From positions 33,558-97,557 of the forward strand of contig CALDTZ010000020.1 of the NCBI GenBank assembly GCA_937924805.1: DNA of 64,000 nt. Direction: 5' to 3'. Positions 1 to 7,743 of the stretch are shown here, one piece after another. Under the pieces are notes generated by a model that saw nothing but the letters and a program-made list of their open reading frames with translations, was not told the DNA's origin and did no database searches. The stretch comes from an uncultured Saprospiraceae bacterium (GTDB taxonomy: Bacteria; Bacteroidota; Bacteroidia; Chitinophagales; Saprospiraceae). Within the stretch, counting starts at the first letter, position 1. Every line of letters begins with the position of its first letter. The position numbers and the translations under genes are program-made.

Positions 1-2
1 TC

Positions 3-620
3 TTTCATCCGATTTTTATATTGCCGTATCTCATGTTCATTGTATACGGTTTTTGTGGGCATTTGTTTTTGTCTTTTCAACCTATGGATTTTGCTAAATG
101 GGTTATTAATTCAGTTTCTTCAGGTTTAATTTTACCAATTATTGGGATTTTAATAATGAAAAATATTGGTCTTATTCAAAGTTGGGAAATGCATGACAAA
201 CACGAACGGATTGGCCCACTGATATTAACAGGTTTACTTTACTTGTGGCTATTTGTAAATTATTATCAGTCTTCTGGAGTCGTTCCTGATCCCATTACAA
301 TGGTTACATTAGGAGCTTCAGTTTCGCTTTTCATTGCATTTTTTTTCAATAACTTTTTTAAATTGAGTCTCCACGCAGTTGGTGTGGGAGGTTTAATTAT
401 GGGATCAATTTTAGTAATCATGAACTGGTCTTATGGATATTTGGAAACGGAATGGGTAGGTCAGGTTCATTTTATATTGCTACTTATAATTATTTTAATA
501 ATTTCGGGTATTGTATTAAGCAGTAGACTTTATCTAGGTGCACACACAATTAACCAGATATATCATGGTTTTTTGGTAGGCATTTTTGGTCAAATTTTAG
601 CGTTAAGAATAATTGTTTAA
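3..620 (+). CDS. PAP2-like membrane protein, 5' end outside the window
   Basis: The frame is open to the left edge of the window, so the start is not visible and the TTG at 21 is probably internal. The visible part is hydrophobic with about six membrane segments. Near the end it has S-R-L-Y-L-G-A-H followed by a Q, the usual third motif of PAP2 lipid/acid phosphatases, and S-L-H-A about 50 residues earlier in the place of the second motif. The first motif looks degenerate (K-H-E-R-I-G-P). Bacteroidota encode many such divergent PAP2-like proteins, and whether this one is catalytic is uncertain. It ends directly before the dapD start (TAAATG), so the two are probably cotranscribed. Confidence 0.7.
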   Translation, partial: FHPIFILPYLMFIVYGFCGHLFLSFQPMDFAKWVINSVSSGLILPIIGILIMKNIGLIQSWEMHDKHERIGPLILTGLLYLWLFVNYYQSSGVVPDPITMVTLGASVSLFIAFFFNNFFKLSLHAVGVGGLIMGSILVIMNWSYGYLETEWVGQVHFILLLIIILIISGIVLSSRLYLGAHTINQIYHGFLVGIFGQILALRIIV

Positions 621-1436
621 ATGGAAGAAAAACGAAAAATAATAGAATCGGCTTGGGAAAATAGAAATTTTCTCAATGATGAACTTACTCAAGATACTAT
701 CAGGTCAATTATTGAGTCTATTGATAAAGGGGAATTAAGAGTAGCCGAGCCTCATGATGGTGATTGGATCGTTCATGAATGGGTAAAAAAAGCAGTTGTT
801 TTATATTTTCCTATTCAAAAAATGCATACGATCGAAGTCGGTCCATACGAATATCATGACAAAATTCCACTTAAAAAAGACTACGCTTCACAAGGTGTTC
901 GGGTCGTACCCCCTGCCGTAGTTAGGCATGGAGCTTATATTGAATCTGGAGCTATACTTATGCCTAGTTATATAAACCTTGGCGCATGGGTTGGTTCTGG
1001 GACAATGGTAGATACTTGGGCAACCGTAGGTTCGTGTGCACAGATTGGTCGTAATGTACATTTATCTGGTGGAGTAGGTATAGGAGGGGTTTTAGAGCCA
1101 TTACAAGCAAGTCCAACAATTATTGAAGATGATTGCTTTATTGGCTCGAGATCGATTGTTGTCGAAGGTGTAAGGGTTAGGAAAGGAGCCGTTTTAGGTG
1201 CAAACGTTGTTTTGACACAATCAACAAGAATTATTGATGTTTCGGGTCCCGAAGAAATAGTTTATCGTGGTGAAGTACCTGAAAACTCAGTAGTGATTCC
1301 AGGAAGTTTTACAAAATCATTTCCATCGGGCGACTATCAAGTAAATTGTGCTTTGATCATTGGTTTAAGGAAAGAAAGTACAGATAAAAAAACGTCCTTA
1401 AATGAAGCATTAAGACAGCATAACATTGTTGGTTAA
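621..1436 (+). CDS. dapD: 2,3,4,5-tetrahydropyridine-2,6-dicarboxylate N-succinyltransferase
   Basis: Transfers succinyl from succinyl-CoA to tetrahydrodipicolinate in the succinylase branch of the diaminopimelate/lysine pathway, in the cytoplasm. The 271 residues match the family length. The N-terminal third is helical. Residues of about 95-220 form a left-handed beta-helix of hexapeptide repeats (G-A-W-V-G-S-G, T-M-V-D-T-W-A-T-V-G-S, G-G-V-G-I-G-G-V-L-E-P). The E-D-D-C-F-I-G-S-R segment is typical of DapD. The ATG follows the upstream stop with no gap, which suggests translational coupling. The product feeds peptidoglycan meso-DAP. Confidence 0.97.
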   Translation: MEEKRKIIESAWENRNFLNDELTQDTIRSIIESIDKGELRVAEPHDGDWIVHEWVKKAVVLYFPIQKMHTIEVGPYEYHDKIPLKKDYASQGVRVVPPAVVRHGAYIESGAILMPSYINLGAWVGSGTMVDTWATVGSCAQIGRNVHLSGGVGIGGVLEPLQASPTIIEDDCFIGSRSIVVEGVRVRKGAVLGANVVLTQSTRIIDVSGPEEIVYRGEVPENSVVIPGSFTKSFPSGDYQVNCALIIGLRKESTDKKTSLNEALRQHNIVG

Positions 1437-1447
1437 GTATTTTTATA

Positions 1448-2422
1448 ATGGAAGATAAATTTACTGACTTTTTAATTCCAATGACATTCCCTAATTGGAG
1501 GATCTATATGCCAGACAAGTGGTTTAGATCAATTCTCCATGCATTTGGATATAATAAGGATAATTCTACAGCGCTAGGTCATTCTTTAATACTAATGATC
1601 GAGTCTTCTACAGGTAAAGTAGAGTATACAGACTTTGGGAGATATTGTATTCCCAAAGGATATAGTAGAGCTCGATTAGCCAAAGATGATGTATTGCTTT
1701 TCGTACCAATAAAGGCGAAAATAGAAAATGGATTAGTTTTAAATGTTCAAGAATTAATGGAGTGGGTTTTTAATGAACACCATATTCATCTATCAGGAGG
1801 ACCTCTATTTTATAAAGTGTTGCCAAATTGTAATTTTAAAAAAGGTTTAGATTTTGCAAAGAAAATGGTTTCAAAAGGAATTATTGAATACGACATATTT
1901 GGTAAGTCCAAAAGTAATTGCTCAAGGTATGTTAGAGATTTGATGTTAGAATCTATGGAACCCTTAAAAATTGATTTTGGATTTAAACACGCAATAATAT
2001 CTCCTACACCAATTGACAATGTATTCTATAATTTTCGAAAATTGGGCTATTGGAAACTTGAAGATGGAGTGCATACACACTTTAAGCACAAATTTTTAGA
2101 CTTTATAAGATTCTATAATGGGAAACGAATTATTTCTAAACAAAAGAAAAAGGTTTACCCTGATTTTCCTGATAAACATTTTGTTAGCTGTACGGGAGTA
2201 GGTGCATATTTTAGTTATACAATAATCAATGAAACTAATTTGACACTGAAAAAATACAATACTGAAGTAACCTTCGAATGGGAAAAAGAATTTTTAGTTA
2301 CGCAAGGGGCTTTTAATCCTAAAAAGCCGATTAGATTTGGTTATAGTTATGCACTATATGAGTTTGAAGTATTTCAAGACAACAAAAAAGTTGCGATAAT
2401 TCAATCTGTAGATACGATTTAA
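1448..2422 (+). CDS. Conserved hypothetical, possible permuted papain-like (YiiX/NlpC-P60 type) hydrolase
   Basis: I do not recognise this 324-residue protein with certainty; it may belong to a Bacteroidota DUF family. No signal peptide or membrane segment is visible. A hydrophobic G-H-S-L-I-L strand carries His45, and K-S-N-C-S-R-Y-V carries Cys158 at the start of a helix. This His-before-Cys order is that of circularly permuted papain-like enzymes of the YiiX/LRAT group, so a thiol hydrolase or acyltransferase fold is possible; this is inference from motif order only. The gene begins 11 bases after dapD and may be in its operon. It ends tail to tail with the next gene, sharing a TTAA. Confidence 0.6.
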   Translation: MEDKFTDFLIPMTFPNWRIYMPDKWFRSILHAFGYNKDNSTALGHSLILMIESSTGKVEYTDFGRYCIPKGYSRARLAKDDVLLFVPIKAKIENGLVLNVQELMEWVFNEHHIHLSGGPLFYKVLPNCNFKKGLDFAKKMVSKGIIEYDIFGKSKSNCSRYVRDLMLESMEPLKIDFGFKHAIISPTPIDNVFYNFRKLGYWKLEDGVHTHFKHKFLDFIRFYNGKRIISKQKKKVYPDFPDKHFVSCTGVGAYFSYTIINETNLTLKKYNTEVTFEWEKEFLVTQGAFNPKKPIRFGYSYALYEFEVFQDNKKVAIIQSVDTI

Positions 2423-3564
2423 ACTAAAGATTCCAAATAGTGATTTTTAATTCCAAAAGTAGATTTCAATTGATTGATATCATCTTGCGTGTTTTTTATT
2501 AATCCTGTATATTCAGCAAGGATCATGACGTTTTTTGATGTATGCTCACTTGAAATAAATTCAAATATTTTGACTTTGTAACCTTTCGATTCTAAAATTA
2601 ATCCACGAATACCATCCGTAATATTGGCAATCATTCGTTCTTCCAATATTCCATGTTTAAATATAGTTGACGAAACAGGAGAAGGTGTTAAACTTTTACG
2701 CACTTGCTTGTGGCAACAAGGAGCCATGATGATAAGTTTGGCATTAGAAGTAATGGCTTTTGCAATAGCAATATCTGTTGCTATATCGCAAGCATGTAAT
2801 GCAATCATCACGTCCATTTTTTGAATCTGAAACTTTGTAATATCACCAACTTCAAATCTTAGTGTATCATATCCAAGATTAGTTGCGACTTGATTTACTT
2901 GATCAATTACTTTTGATTTTAAATCAATACCAAGTAAATTGACTTTTTGTTTTTGGACAGTATTGATATAATAGTATGCAGCAAAACTTAAATATGCTTT
3001 ACCACAGCCAAAATCATAGATCTGCATTGGGTCTTTTGGATCTTCATCTGGCAAATGAGCCTCAAGTATTTCTACAAATTTATTTATCTGTCTAAATTTT
3101 TTATATCCCTTTTCTTTTACTTTACCATTCGACGAAGAAATACCTAATGAATGAAGAAAAGGAGCGTCTTCATTTATAATATAATTTTTTGATCTGTTAT
3201 GATTTGGGTTTATGACTTCGTTTTTTTGAGTACTAATTTTTAATGTTCCTTTTTGTTTTTTATTGACTAATAATTGAATGGTTTCGCTGTTTGTTTTAAG
3301 AATAATTTGTTTGAACAAGGGCAGCCATTCTTTGTGATTGTTTAAAAATGCTTTAGGTGGATCGTTTTTAATATAGTTTTGGTCATTTTGAAAAATGCTC
3401 GAAGAAATTTGTGGGGCATTTTTTATTTCTAAAAATCGACATTGGATCTTATCGATTGTAGAAAATGATCTTTTATTTGAATAATGGATTGAGATGAAAA
3501 TTCCTTCGTCTAATGCTGAAGACAACAGATTTGTAAAGGTTTCTATATTCGCAAATGTTGGCAT
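2419..3564 (-). CDS. SAM-dependent methyltransferase, Methyltransf_32 (METTL25/RRNAD1-like) type
   Basis: 381 residues. The first ~150 are a variable region. A class I methyltransferase domain follows, with the SAM-binding loop D-F-G-C-G-K-A-Y-L-S at 184-193, an acidic strand end L-G-I-D at 211-214, the A-L-H-A-C-D motif at 255-260 and A-P-C-C-H-K at 281-286. ALHACD plus APCCH is the signature of the Methyltransf_32 family, whose substrates in bacteria are not well established; an RNA or protein substrate is possible. It is convergent with the preceding gene, with a 4-base overlap at the stops, and divergent from the MscS gene. The ATG at 3564 is the first plausible start. Confidence 0.85.
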   Translation of the reverse strand: MPTFANIETFTNLLSSALDEGIFISIHYSNKRSFSTIDKIQCRFLEIKNAPQISSSIFQNDQNYIKNDPPKAFLNNHKEWLPLFKQIILKTNSETIQLLVNKKQKGTLKISTQKNEVINPNHNRSKNYIINEDAPFLHSLGISSSNGKVKEKGYKKFRQINKFVEILEAHLPDEDPKDPMQIYDFGCGKAYLSFAAYYYINTVQKQKVNLLGIDLKSKVIDQVNQVATNLGYDTLRFEVGDITKFQIQKMDVMIALHACDIATDIAIAKAITSNAKLIIMAPCCHKQVRKSLTPSPVSSTIFKHGILEERMIANITDGIRGLILESKGYKVKIFEFISSEHTSKNVMILAEYTGLIKNTQDDINQLKSTFGIKNHYLESLV

Positions 3565-3661
3565 TGATTTTTTTTCAAAATTAATCTTAATAATATCATT
3601 CTTTGAATAGATACTATGTAATTTACTCTTTCCATTAATATGTACTATTTATATTTTAGAT

Positions 3662-4999
3662 ATGTTTTCAGATTTATTGAATTATGAACTTTTTAGTTCT
3701 GGAATTCTCCAGGTAACGGTTGGAAGGGTATTCGTATCTCTAGCAATATTTTTTGTTATTGGGTTTATTTTTCGGTGGATTAAGAATAAGATATTTCCAG
3801 GAGTCCGCAATAAGTACGACATTAAAGATGAACAATGGAACCGCTTTGTGAAAGTGATAAATTACATCGTCATCATCGTTGCTGTTCTTCTCATTTTATT
3901 TCTATTTGGTATTGATTATACGATTATACAACATGATAATGTCACTATCCGTGCAATATACTTGTTGATTGCAATTCTTATTTTTCAACTTGCTAGAGCT
4001 TTTGATTGGATAACCTCCAATATTTTTATTCATAATTATTATATGAATCGTGATTTAGAACTTCCTAAATCTAATTTTAAAAGTTCGGATGCTGAAAATA
4101 GAGCAATGCGAACAGGCCAATATTTTGTATACATTTTGGCAGCTATAATTTTTTTAAGATTACTTGGATTAGATTTCACCTTGATTGAAAACACCTTGGA
4201 TAATGGTCGTCAGATCAGCTTTAAGATTAGTAATATTCTTATGGTAGCCTTGATTTTACTCGGAGCAAGATTACTTAATTTTGTACTTATTCAATTGGTA
4301 TTACACAACATTTATAAGCGTAACGAAATTGAAGTGGGTTCTCAGTTTGCGATTAATCAGCTTCTAAAATATGTAGTATACACCTTCGCATTTATTATTG
4401 CTTTGGATGCTTTGGGTATTGATATGACATTGTTGTTGGGAGGTGCGGCAGCTCTTTTAGTTGGTATTGGTTTGGGATTACAAAATATTTTTAACGATTT
4501 TGTATCAGGTATAGTTTTGTTATTTGAGCGGACAGTGAATGTAGGGGATGTATTAAATATTGATGGAATGGTTGGTACCGTCAAGCGAATTGGGTTAAGA
4601 GCCTCAATTGTTGAAATACTAGACAATACAACAGTTGTAGTACCTAATAGTAAACTTGTTAATAATAATGTTGTTAATTGGACACACTATTCTCAAGTTG
4701 TTAGATTTACTTTAAAATTGACGATAGCGTATGGTTCGGATACTAAGCTTGTAAAAAGTACTCTTTTAGAAATAGCAAGCAATAATCCACATATACTGAA
4801 AAAACCATCACCATTTGTACGATTTGTTGATTTTGGTAATAGCGCATTGCATTTTGATTTATATTTTTTCTCAAAAAGTTATAATGTAATTGAAGATATT
4901 AAAAGTGATTTGAGATTTGAAATCGATACTCAGTTTAAAGAAAAAGATATAAGTATCCCTTATCCGCAACATGAAGTGACGATTAAGAGAGAGATATAA
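3662..4999 (+). CDS. MscS-family mechanosensitive ion channel
   Basis: 445 residues, longer than E. coli MscS (286) because of extra N-terminal membrane helices; five or six segments are visible before the pore. The pore-lining helix lies in the glycine/alanine-rich L-L-L-G-G-A-A-A-L-L-V-G-I-G-L-G-L-Q stretch (about residues 258-275). The beta domain follows (V-G-D-V, G-M-V-G-T-V-K-R-I-G-L-R, V-V-V-P-N-S-K-L), then the C-terminal alpha/beta vestibule. It should gate on membrane tension and release solutes in hypo-osmotic shock. It stands alone, divergent from the methyltransferase gene. The window also ends in an mscL gene. Confidence 0.93.
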   Translation: MFSDLLNYELFSSGILQVTVGRVFVSLAIFFVIGFIFRWIKNKIFPGVRNKYDIKDEQWNRFVKVINYIVIIVAVLLILFLFGIDYTIIQHDNVTIRAIYLLIAILIFQLARAFDWITSNIFIHNYYMNRDLELPKSNFKSSDAENRAMRTGQYFVYILAAIIFLRLLGLDFTLIENTLDNGRQISFKISNILMVALILLGARLLNFVLIQLVLHNIYKRNEIEVGSQFAINQLLKYVVYTFAFIIALDALGIDMTLLLGGAAALLVGIGLGLQNIFNDFVSGIVLLFERTVNVGDVLNIDGMVGTVKRIGLRASIVEILDNTTVVVPNSKLVNNNVVNWTHYSQVVRFTLKLTIAYGSDTKLVKSTLLEIASNNPHILKKPSPFVRFVDFGNSALHFDLYFFSKSYNVIEDIKSDLRFEIDTQFKEKDISIPYPQHEVTIKREI

Positions 5000-5259
5000 T
5001 AAACGATTTCTTTATTTGTAAATGTTAAAACCTGTTTTTATTGGTTAAGCTATGGTTAAAGAATATTCGTTTTGTAGTTTAAATCACATGCTAACATATT
5101 CAACAACAGCAAGTTGTGTTATATTTGGCTGAAAAGTAGAAATAAAATCTATGAAACTATTTACCCGTTAAAATGCGGTTATACAATAAAGCACGAATAA
5201 ATTGTAAATTTGTGCGGTTTTAAAAGCACAGATATTTTTAAAAACTAAAACAATACATT

Positions 5260-5769
5260 ATGAAAAAGATATTGATTTTACTAATGATTGGACTGACAAC
5301 TCAGTTAACATTAGATGCACAAAGAATTGCCATTGTTGATGTAAATACCATATTAGAAGGTAGCGATGCATTTGTAAATGCACAAAAAGAAATTGACAAA
5401 GTTTCCGCTGAGTGGAGACAAGAAATTGCTCTTGAATATGATAAAATTAAGAGTATGTATAATAAATATCAGGCAGAACAAGTACTGTTGAGTGATGATG
5501 TTAAAGTTACAAAAGAAAATGAGATCATGGCTAAAGAGAAAGAAGTCAGAGAGTTGCAAAAGCAGCGATTTGGCCCAGAAGGAGACTTGTTTGTAAAGAG
5601 AAAGGAGCTTGTTAATCCAATCCAAGAAAAAGTTTTTGCAGCGATCGAATCATATGCCACGGAAAAAGGCTACGATTTAATTTTCGATAAAAGCAGCGCA
5701 GCTGGTCTACTTTTTGCTAATGATGAATATGATAAAACAGAAGAAGTAAAAAGAAAAGTAGGAAATTAA
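5260..5769 (+). CDS. OmpH/Skp family periplasmic chaperone (first copy)
   Basis: 169 residues with an N-terminal signal peptide ending near L-D-A-Q. The mature part starts with the beta strand R-I-A-I-V-D-V-N, followed by a long charged coiled-coil region (about residues 40-125, the Skp tentacles) and a closing I-E-S-Y-A-T-E-K-G-Y-D-L-I-F-D strand pair. Skp-type trimers escort unfolded outer-membrane barrels to the Bam machinery. A second copy follows 40 bases downstream and murI after that, a common Bacteroidota order. The 260 bases upstream are non-coding and contain TAAATTTG at 5205-5212, which fits the -7 element but lacks a convincing -33 partner. Confidence 0.92.
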   Translation: MKKILILLMIGLTTQLTLDAQRIAIVDVNTILEGSDAFVNAQKEIDKVSAEWRQEIALEYDKIKSMYNKYQAEQVLLSDDVKVTKENEIMAKEKEVRELQKQRFGPEGDLFVKRKELVNPIQEKVFAAIESYATEKGYDLIFDKSSAAGLLFANDEYDKTEEVKRKVGN

Positions 5770-5809
5770 AATATTCTAATATTTTTGTATTCAAAATAAA
5801 AAACTACAG

Positions 5810-6322
5810 ATGTATACTAAATTCAGTAAACTAATAGCGTTAAGCTTAATGTTATCTTTGACAACCATGTTGTCGGCTCAAAAATTTGGGTATGTAAATA
5901 CGCAAGAGATTATTCAAAACCTGCCACAAGTAAAAGAGGCAAATTCAAATATTGAAGCTTTTCAGATGCAATTGCAAAAGAAAGGTCAAGAGATGTTGCA
6001 ATCATTTCAAGCCAAATACCAAGAGCTAGAAAGAAAGCAAGCAGAAGGACTTATTTCTCCAAAGGAATTGGAAGTGGAAGCTCAAAAACTAAAAGAAGAA
6101 GAATCTAAAATTTTAGAATTTGAACAAAGTAGTCAGCAAAAAATTCTAGAAAAGTCAGAAACAGTGTTAGGTCCTATTCGTCAGCAAATTCAAGATGCAA
6201 TAAACATGGTAGCAGACGAAAATGGATATACATACATTTTTGATTATAGTACTGGGTTTATTTTGTTTGCTGATAGTTCAGCAGATGTTGGAAATCTAGT
6301 TAAAGCAAAGTTGGGTTTATAA
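5810..6322 (+). CDS. OmpH/Skp family periplasmic chaperone (second copy)
   Basis: 170 residues: a signal peptide ending in L-S-A-Q, then K-F-G-Y-V-N-T-Q-E-I, a coiled coil rich in Q/E/K (about residues 45-125) and the terminal G-Y-T-Y-I-F-D element. It is a paralogue of the preceding gene with the same architecture but low visible identity, so the tandem is an old duplication. The two may form separate or mixed trimers with different clients. The stop is followed after 10 bases by the TTG start of murI, so all three genes are probably one transcript. Confidence 0.92.
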   Translation: MYTKFSKLIALSLMLSLTTMLSAQKFGYVNTQEIIQNLPQVKEANSNIEAFQMQLQKKGQEMLQSFQAKYQELERKQAEGLISPKELEVEAQKLKEEESKILEFEQSSQQKILEKSETVLGPIRQQIQDAINMVADENGYTYIFDYSTGFILFADSSADVGNLVKAKLGL

Positions 6323-6332
6323 TATTAGTACT

Positions 6333-7136
6333 TTGCAAGAAAAACGACCTATAGGTATTTTTGATTCAGGAATCGGAGGTCTTACTGTTGCCAAGGCAAT
6401 TAATAGATTATTACCCAATGAGTCCATTATATATTATGGAGATACAAAACATCTTCCCTATGGAGATAAATCAGTATCGACAATAAAAAGATATGCGAAA
6501 GGTATATCATCATTTTTAGTAAAACAGAATTGCAAGTGTATTATTATCGCTTGCAATTCTGCTTCTACGGCCGCCTTTTCAGATATTCACAGCTTATTTA
6601 GCAACACTATACCAATATACAACGTTGTTGATCCTTTGGTAGAAAAAATCATTGAACTAGATTACAATAATGTTGGGTTGATTGCAACAAAAGCAACTGT
6701 CGCTTCAAACGTTTATAAGACAAAACTACAGTCTAAAAAGAGAAATATCAACGTTGCCTCATTAGCAACGCCCCTGCTAGTACCCATGATCGAAGAAGGT
6801 TTTTATAAAAATGAAATCAGCTCGAGTGTGATTAATGAATACTTAAAGTATGAACCATTTAACACCATTGAAACATTATTATTAGCATGTACGCATTATC
6901 CTTTAATTAAAAACGAAGTTGAAGGCTATTTTAAAGGAAAAGTGGACGTTCATGATTCAACAGATGTAGTTGCACAATGGGTTCAGAAAGAATTAAATAA
7001 ACGGAATCTTCTAAGTGAGCAAAATTTAGCTCAGCATAAATTTTATTTTTCTGACATTACTCCAGCATTTAAAGTCGCAGCAAAAATGTTTTTTGAAAAA
7101 CCAATTTCTGTAACATTGCATGATATATGGGTTTAG
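6333..7136 (+). CDS. murI: Glutamate racemase
   Basis: Interconverts L- and D-glutamate to supply D-Glu for peptidoglycan. 267 residues, normal for the family. It opens with P-I-G-I-F-D-S-G-I-G-G-L-T-V. The two catalytic cysteines lie in I-A-C-N-S-A-S-T (Cys74) and L-L-L-A-C-T-H-Y-P-L-I (Cys186), and Y-Y-G-D-T-K-H-L-P-Y-G is also present. No ATG lies near the N-terminus, and the TTG at 6333 is placed exactly where the conserved sequence begins. It follows the two OmpH genes, tying wall precursor supply to envelope biogenesis. Confidence 0.96.
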   Translation: MQEKRPIGIFDSGIGGLTVAKAINRLLPNESIIYYGDTKHLPYGDKSVSTIKRYAKGISSFLVKQNCKCIIIACNSASTAAFSDIHSLFSNTIPIYNVVDPLVEKIIELDYNNVGLIATKATVASNVYKTKLQSKKRNINVASLATPLLVPMIEEGFYKNEISSSVINEYLKYEPFNTIETLLLACTHYPLIKNEVEGYFKGKVDVHDSTDVVAQWVQKELNKRNLLSEQNLAQHKFYFSDITPAFKVAAKMFFEKPISVTLHDIWV

Positions 7137-7236
7137 CGTTAATTTTTTATTAAACGTGCTAGGTAAAGGGATTACTTTAGTAAGAACTGTGTTTATTTTG
7201 CGAACGGTTACTAAATATATTTTTAAATATTACGAC

Positions 7237-7743
7237 ATGAAATTTTATACTACTCTAGTTTTACTTTTTTCATTTTTTATTGGAAATGCCCAAATTGAAA
7301 TTTTTGGAGATGCACAAGCTTATTTAGAAGCTTTTGTTATCCAAGATTTTGATACATTAAGCACTATGACGTATGACAATGTAGTTGAGTTGGCTGGAGG
7401 TAGAGATTATTTTGTCGCAGATCAAAAGGCAGAATTTAAACAATCAAATACGCAAGGATTGACCTATGTAAGTGCTAATATCATGGAGTTTGATATCGAG
7501 GATATTTATACTGTTGGTGAAGAACTTCATGCTGTAATACCTCATGATGTTATTATTACAGTTGATGATAAAAAGTATAGATCTATTTCCTACTTGTTAG
7601 GCATTTCAACAAACGAAGGAGATAAGTGGAAGTTTATCAACCTTAAAAAATATAACCTTGCTAGCTTAAAACTTTATGTGCCTAGCTTGCCAGATTCATT
7701 TAATATTCCAGAAACAGTTCCTTTCGCTGAACTTAGAGATTAA
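7237..7743 (+). CDS. Secreted hypothetical protein, NTF2-like size
   Basis: I do not recognise a family. The open frame extends up to 7120 and overlaps murI, but the ATG at 7237 starts a clean signal peptide (M-K-F-Y-T-T-L-V-L-L-F, cleavage near G-N-A-Q) and gives 168 residues; the upstream extension is probably untranslated. The mature protein begins with a helix containing A-Q-A-Y-L-E-A-F-V-I-Q-D-F-D-T-L, and the rest reads as alternating strands (H-A-V-I-P-H-D-V-I-I-T-V; K-W-K-F-I-N-L-K-K-Y). That layout resembles small NTF2-like/DUF4440-type domains, but this is a guess from size and pattern. Its stop shares a TTAA with the stop of carB. Confidence 0.75.
   Translation: MKFYTTLVLLFSFFIGNAQIEIFGDAQAYLEAFVIQDFDTLSTMTYDNVVELAGGRDYFVADQKAEFKQSNTQGLTYVSANIMEFDIEDIYTVGEELHAVIPHDVIITVDDKKYRSISYLLGISTNEGDKWKFINLKKYNLASLKLYVPSLPDSFNIPETVPFAELRD

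Noticed and set aside
5205..5212. TAAATTTG as -7 element of the ompH promoter
   Set aside because: The -7 match is good but no TTG/TTTG is found 17-21 bases upstream, so I mention it only in the gene entry.
7120..7236. Upstream extension of the secreted hypothetical protein overlapping murI
   Set aside because: The ATG at 7237 begins a clean signal peptide, and the extension adds 39 residues without secretion features and overlaps a real gene.
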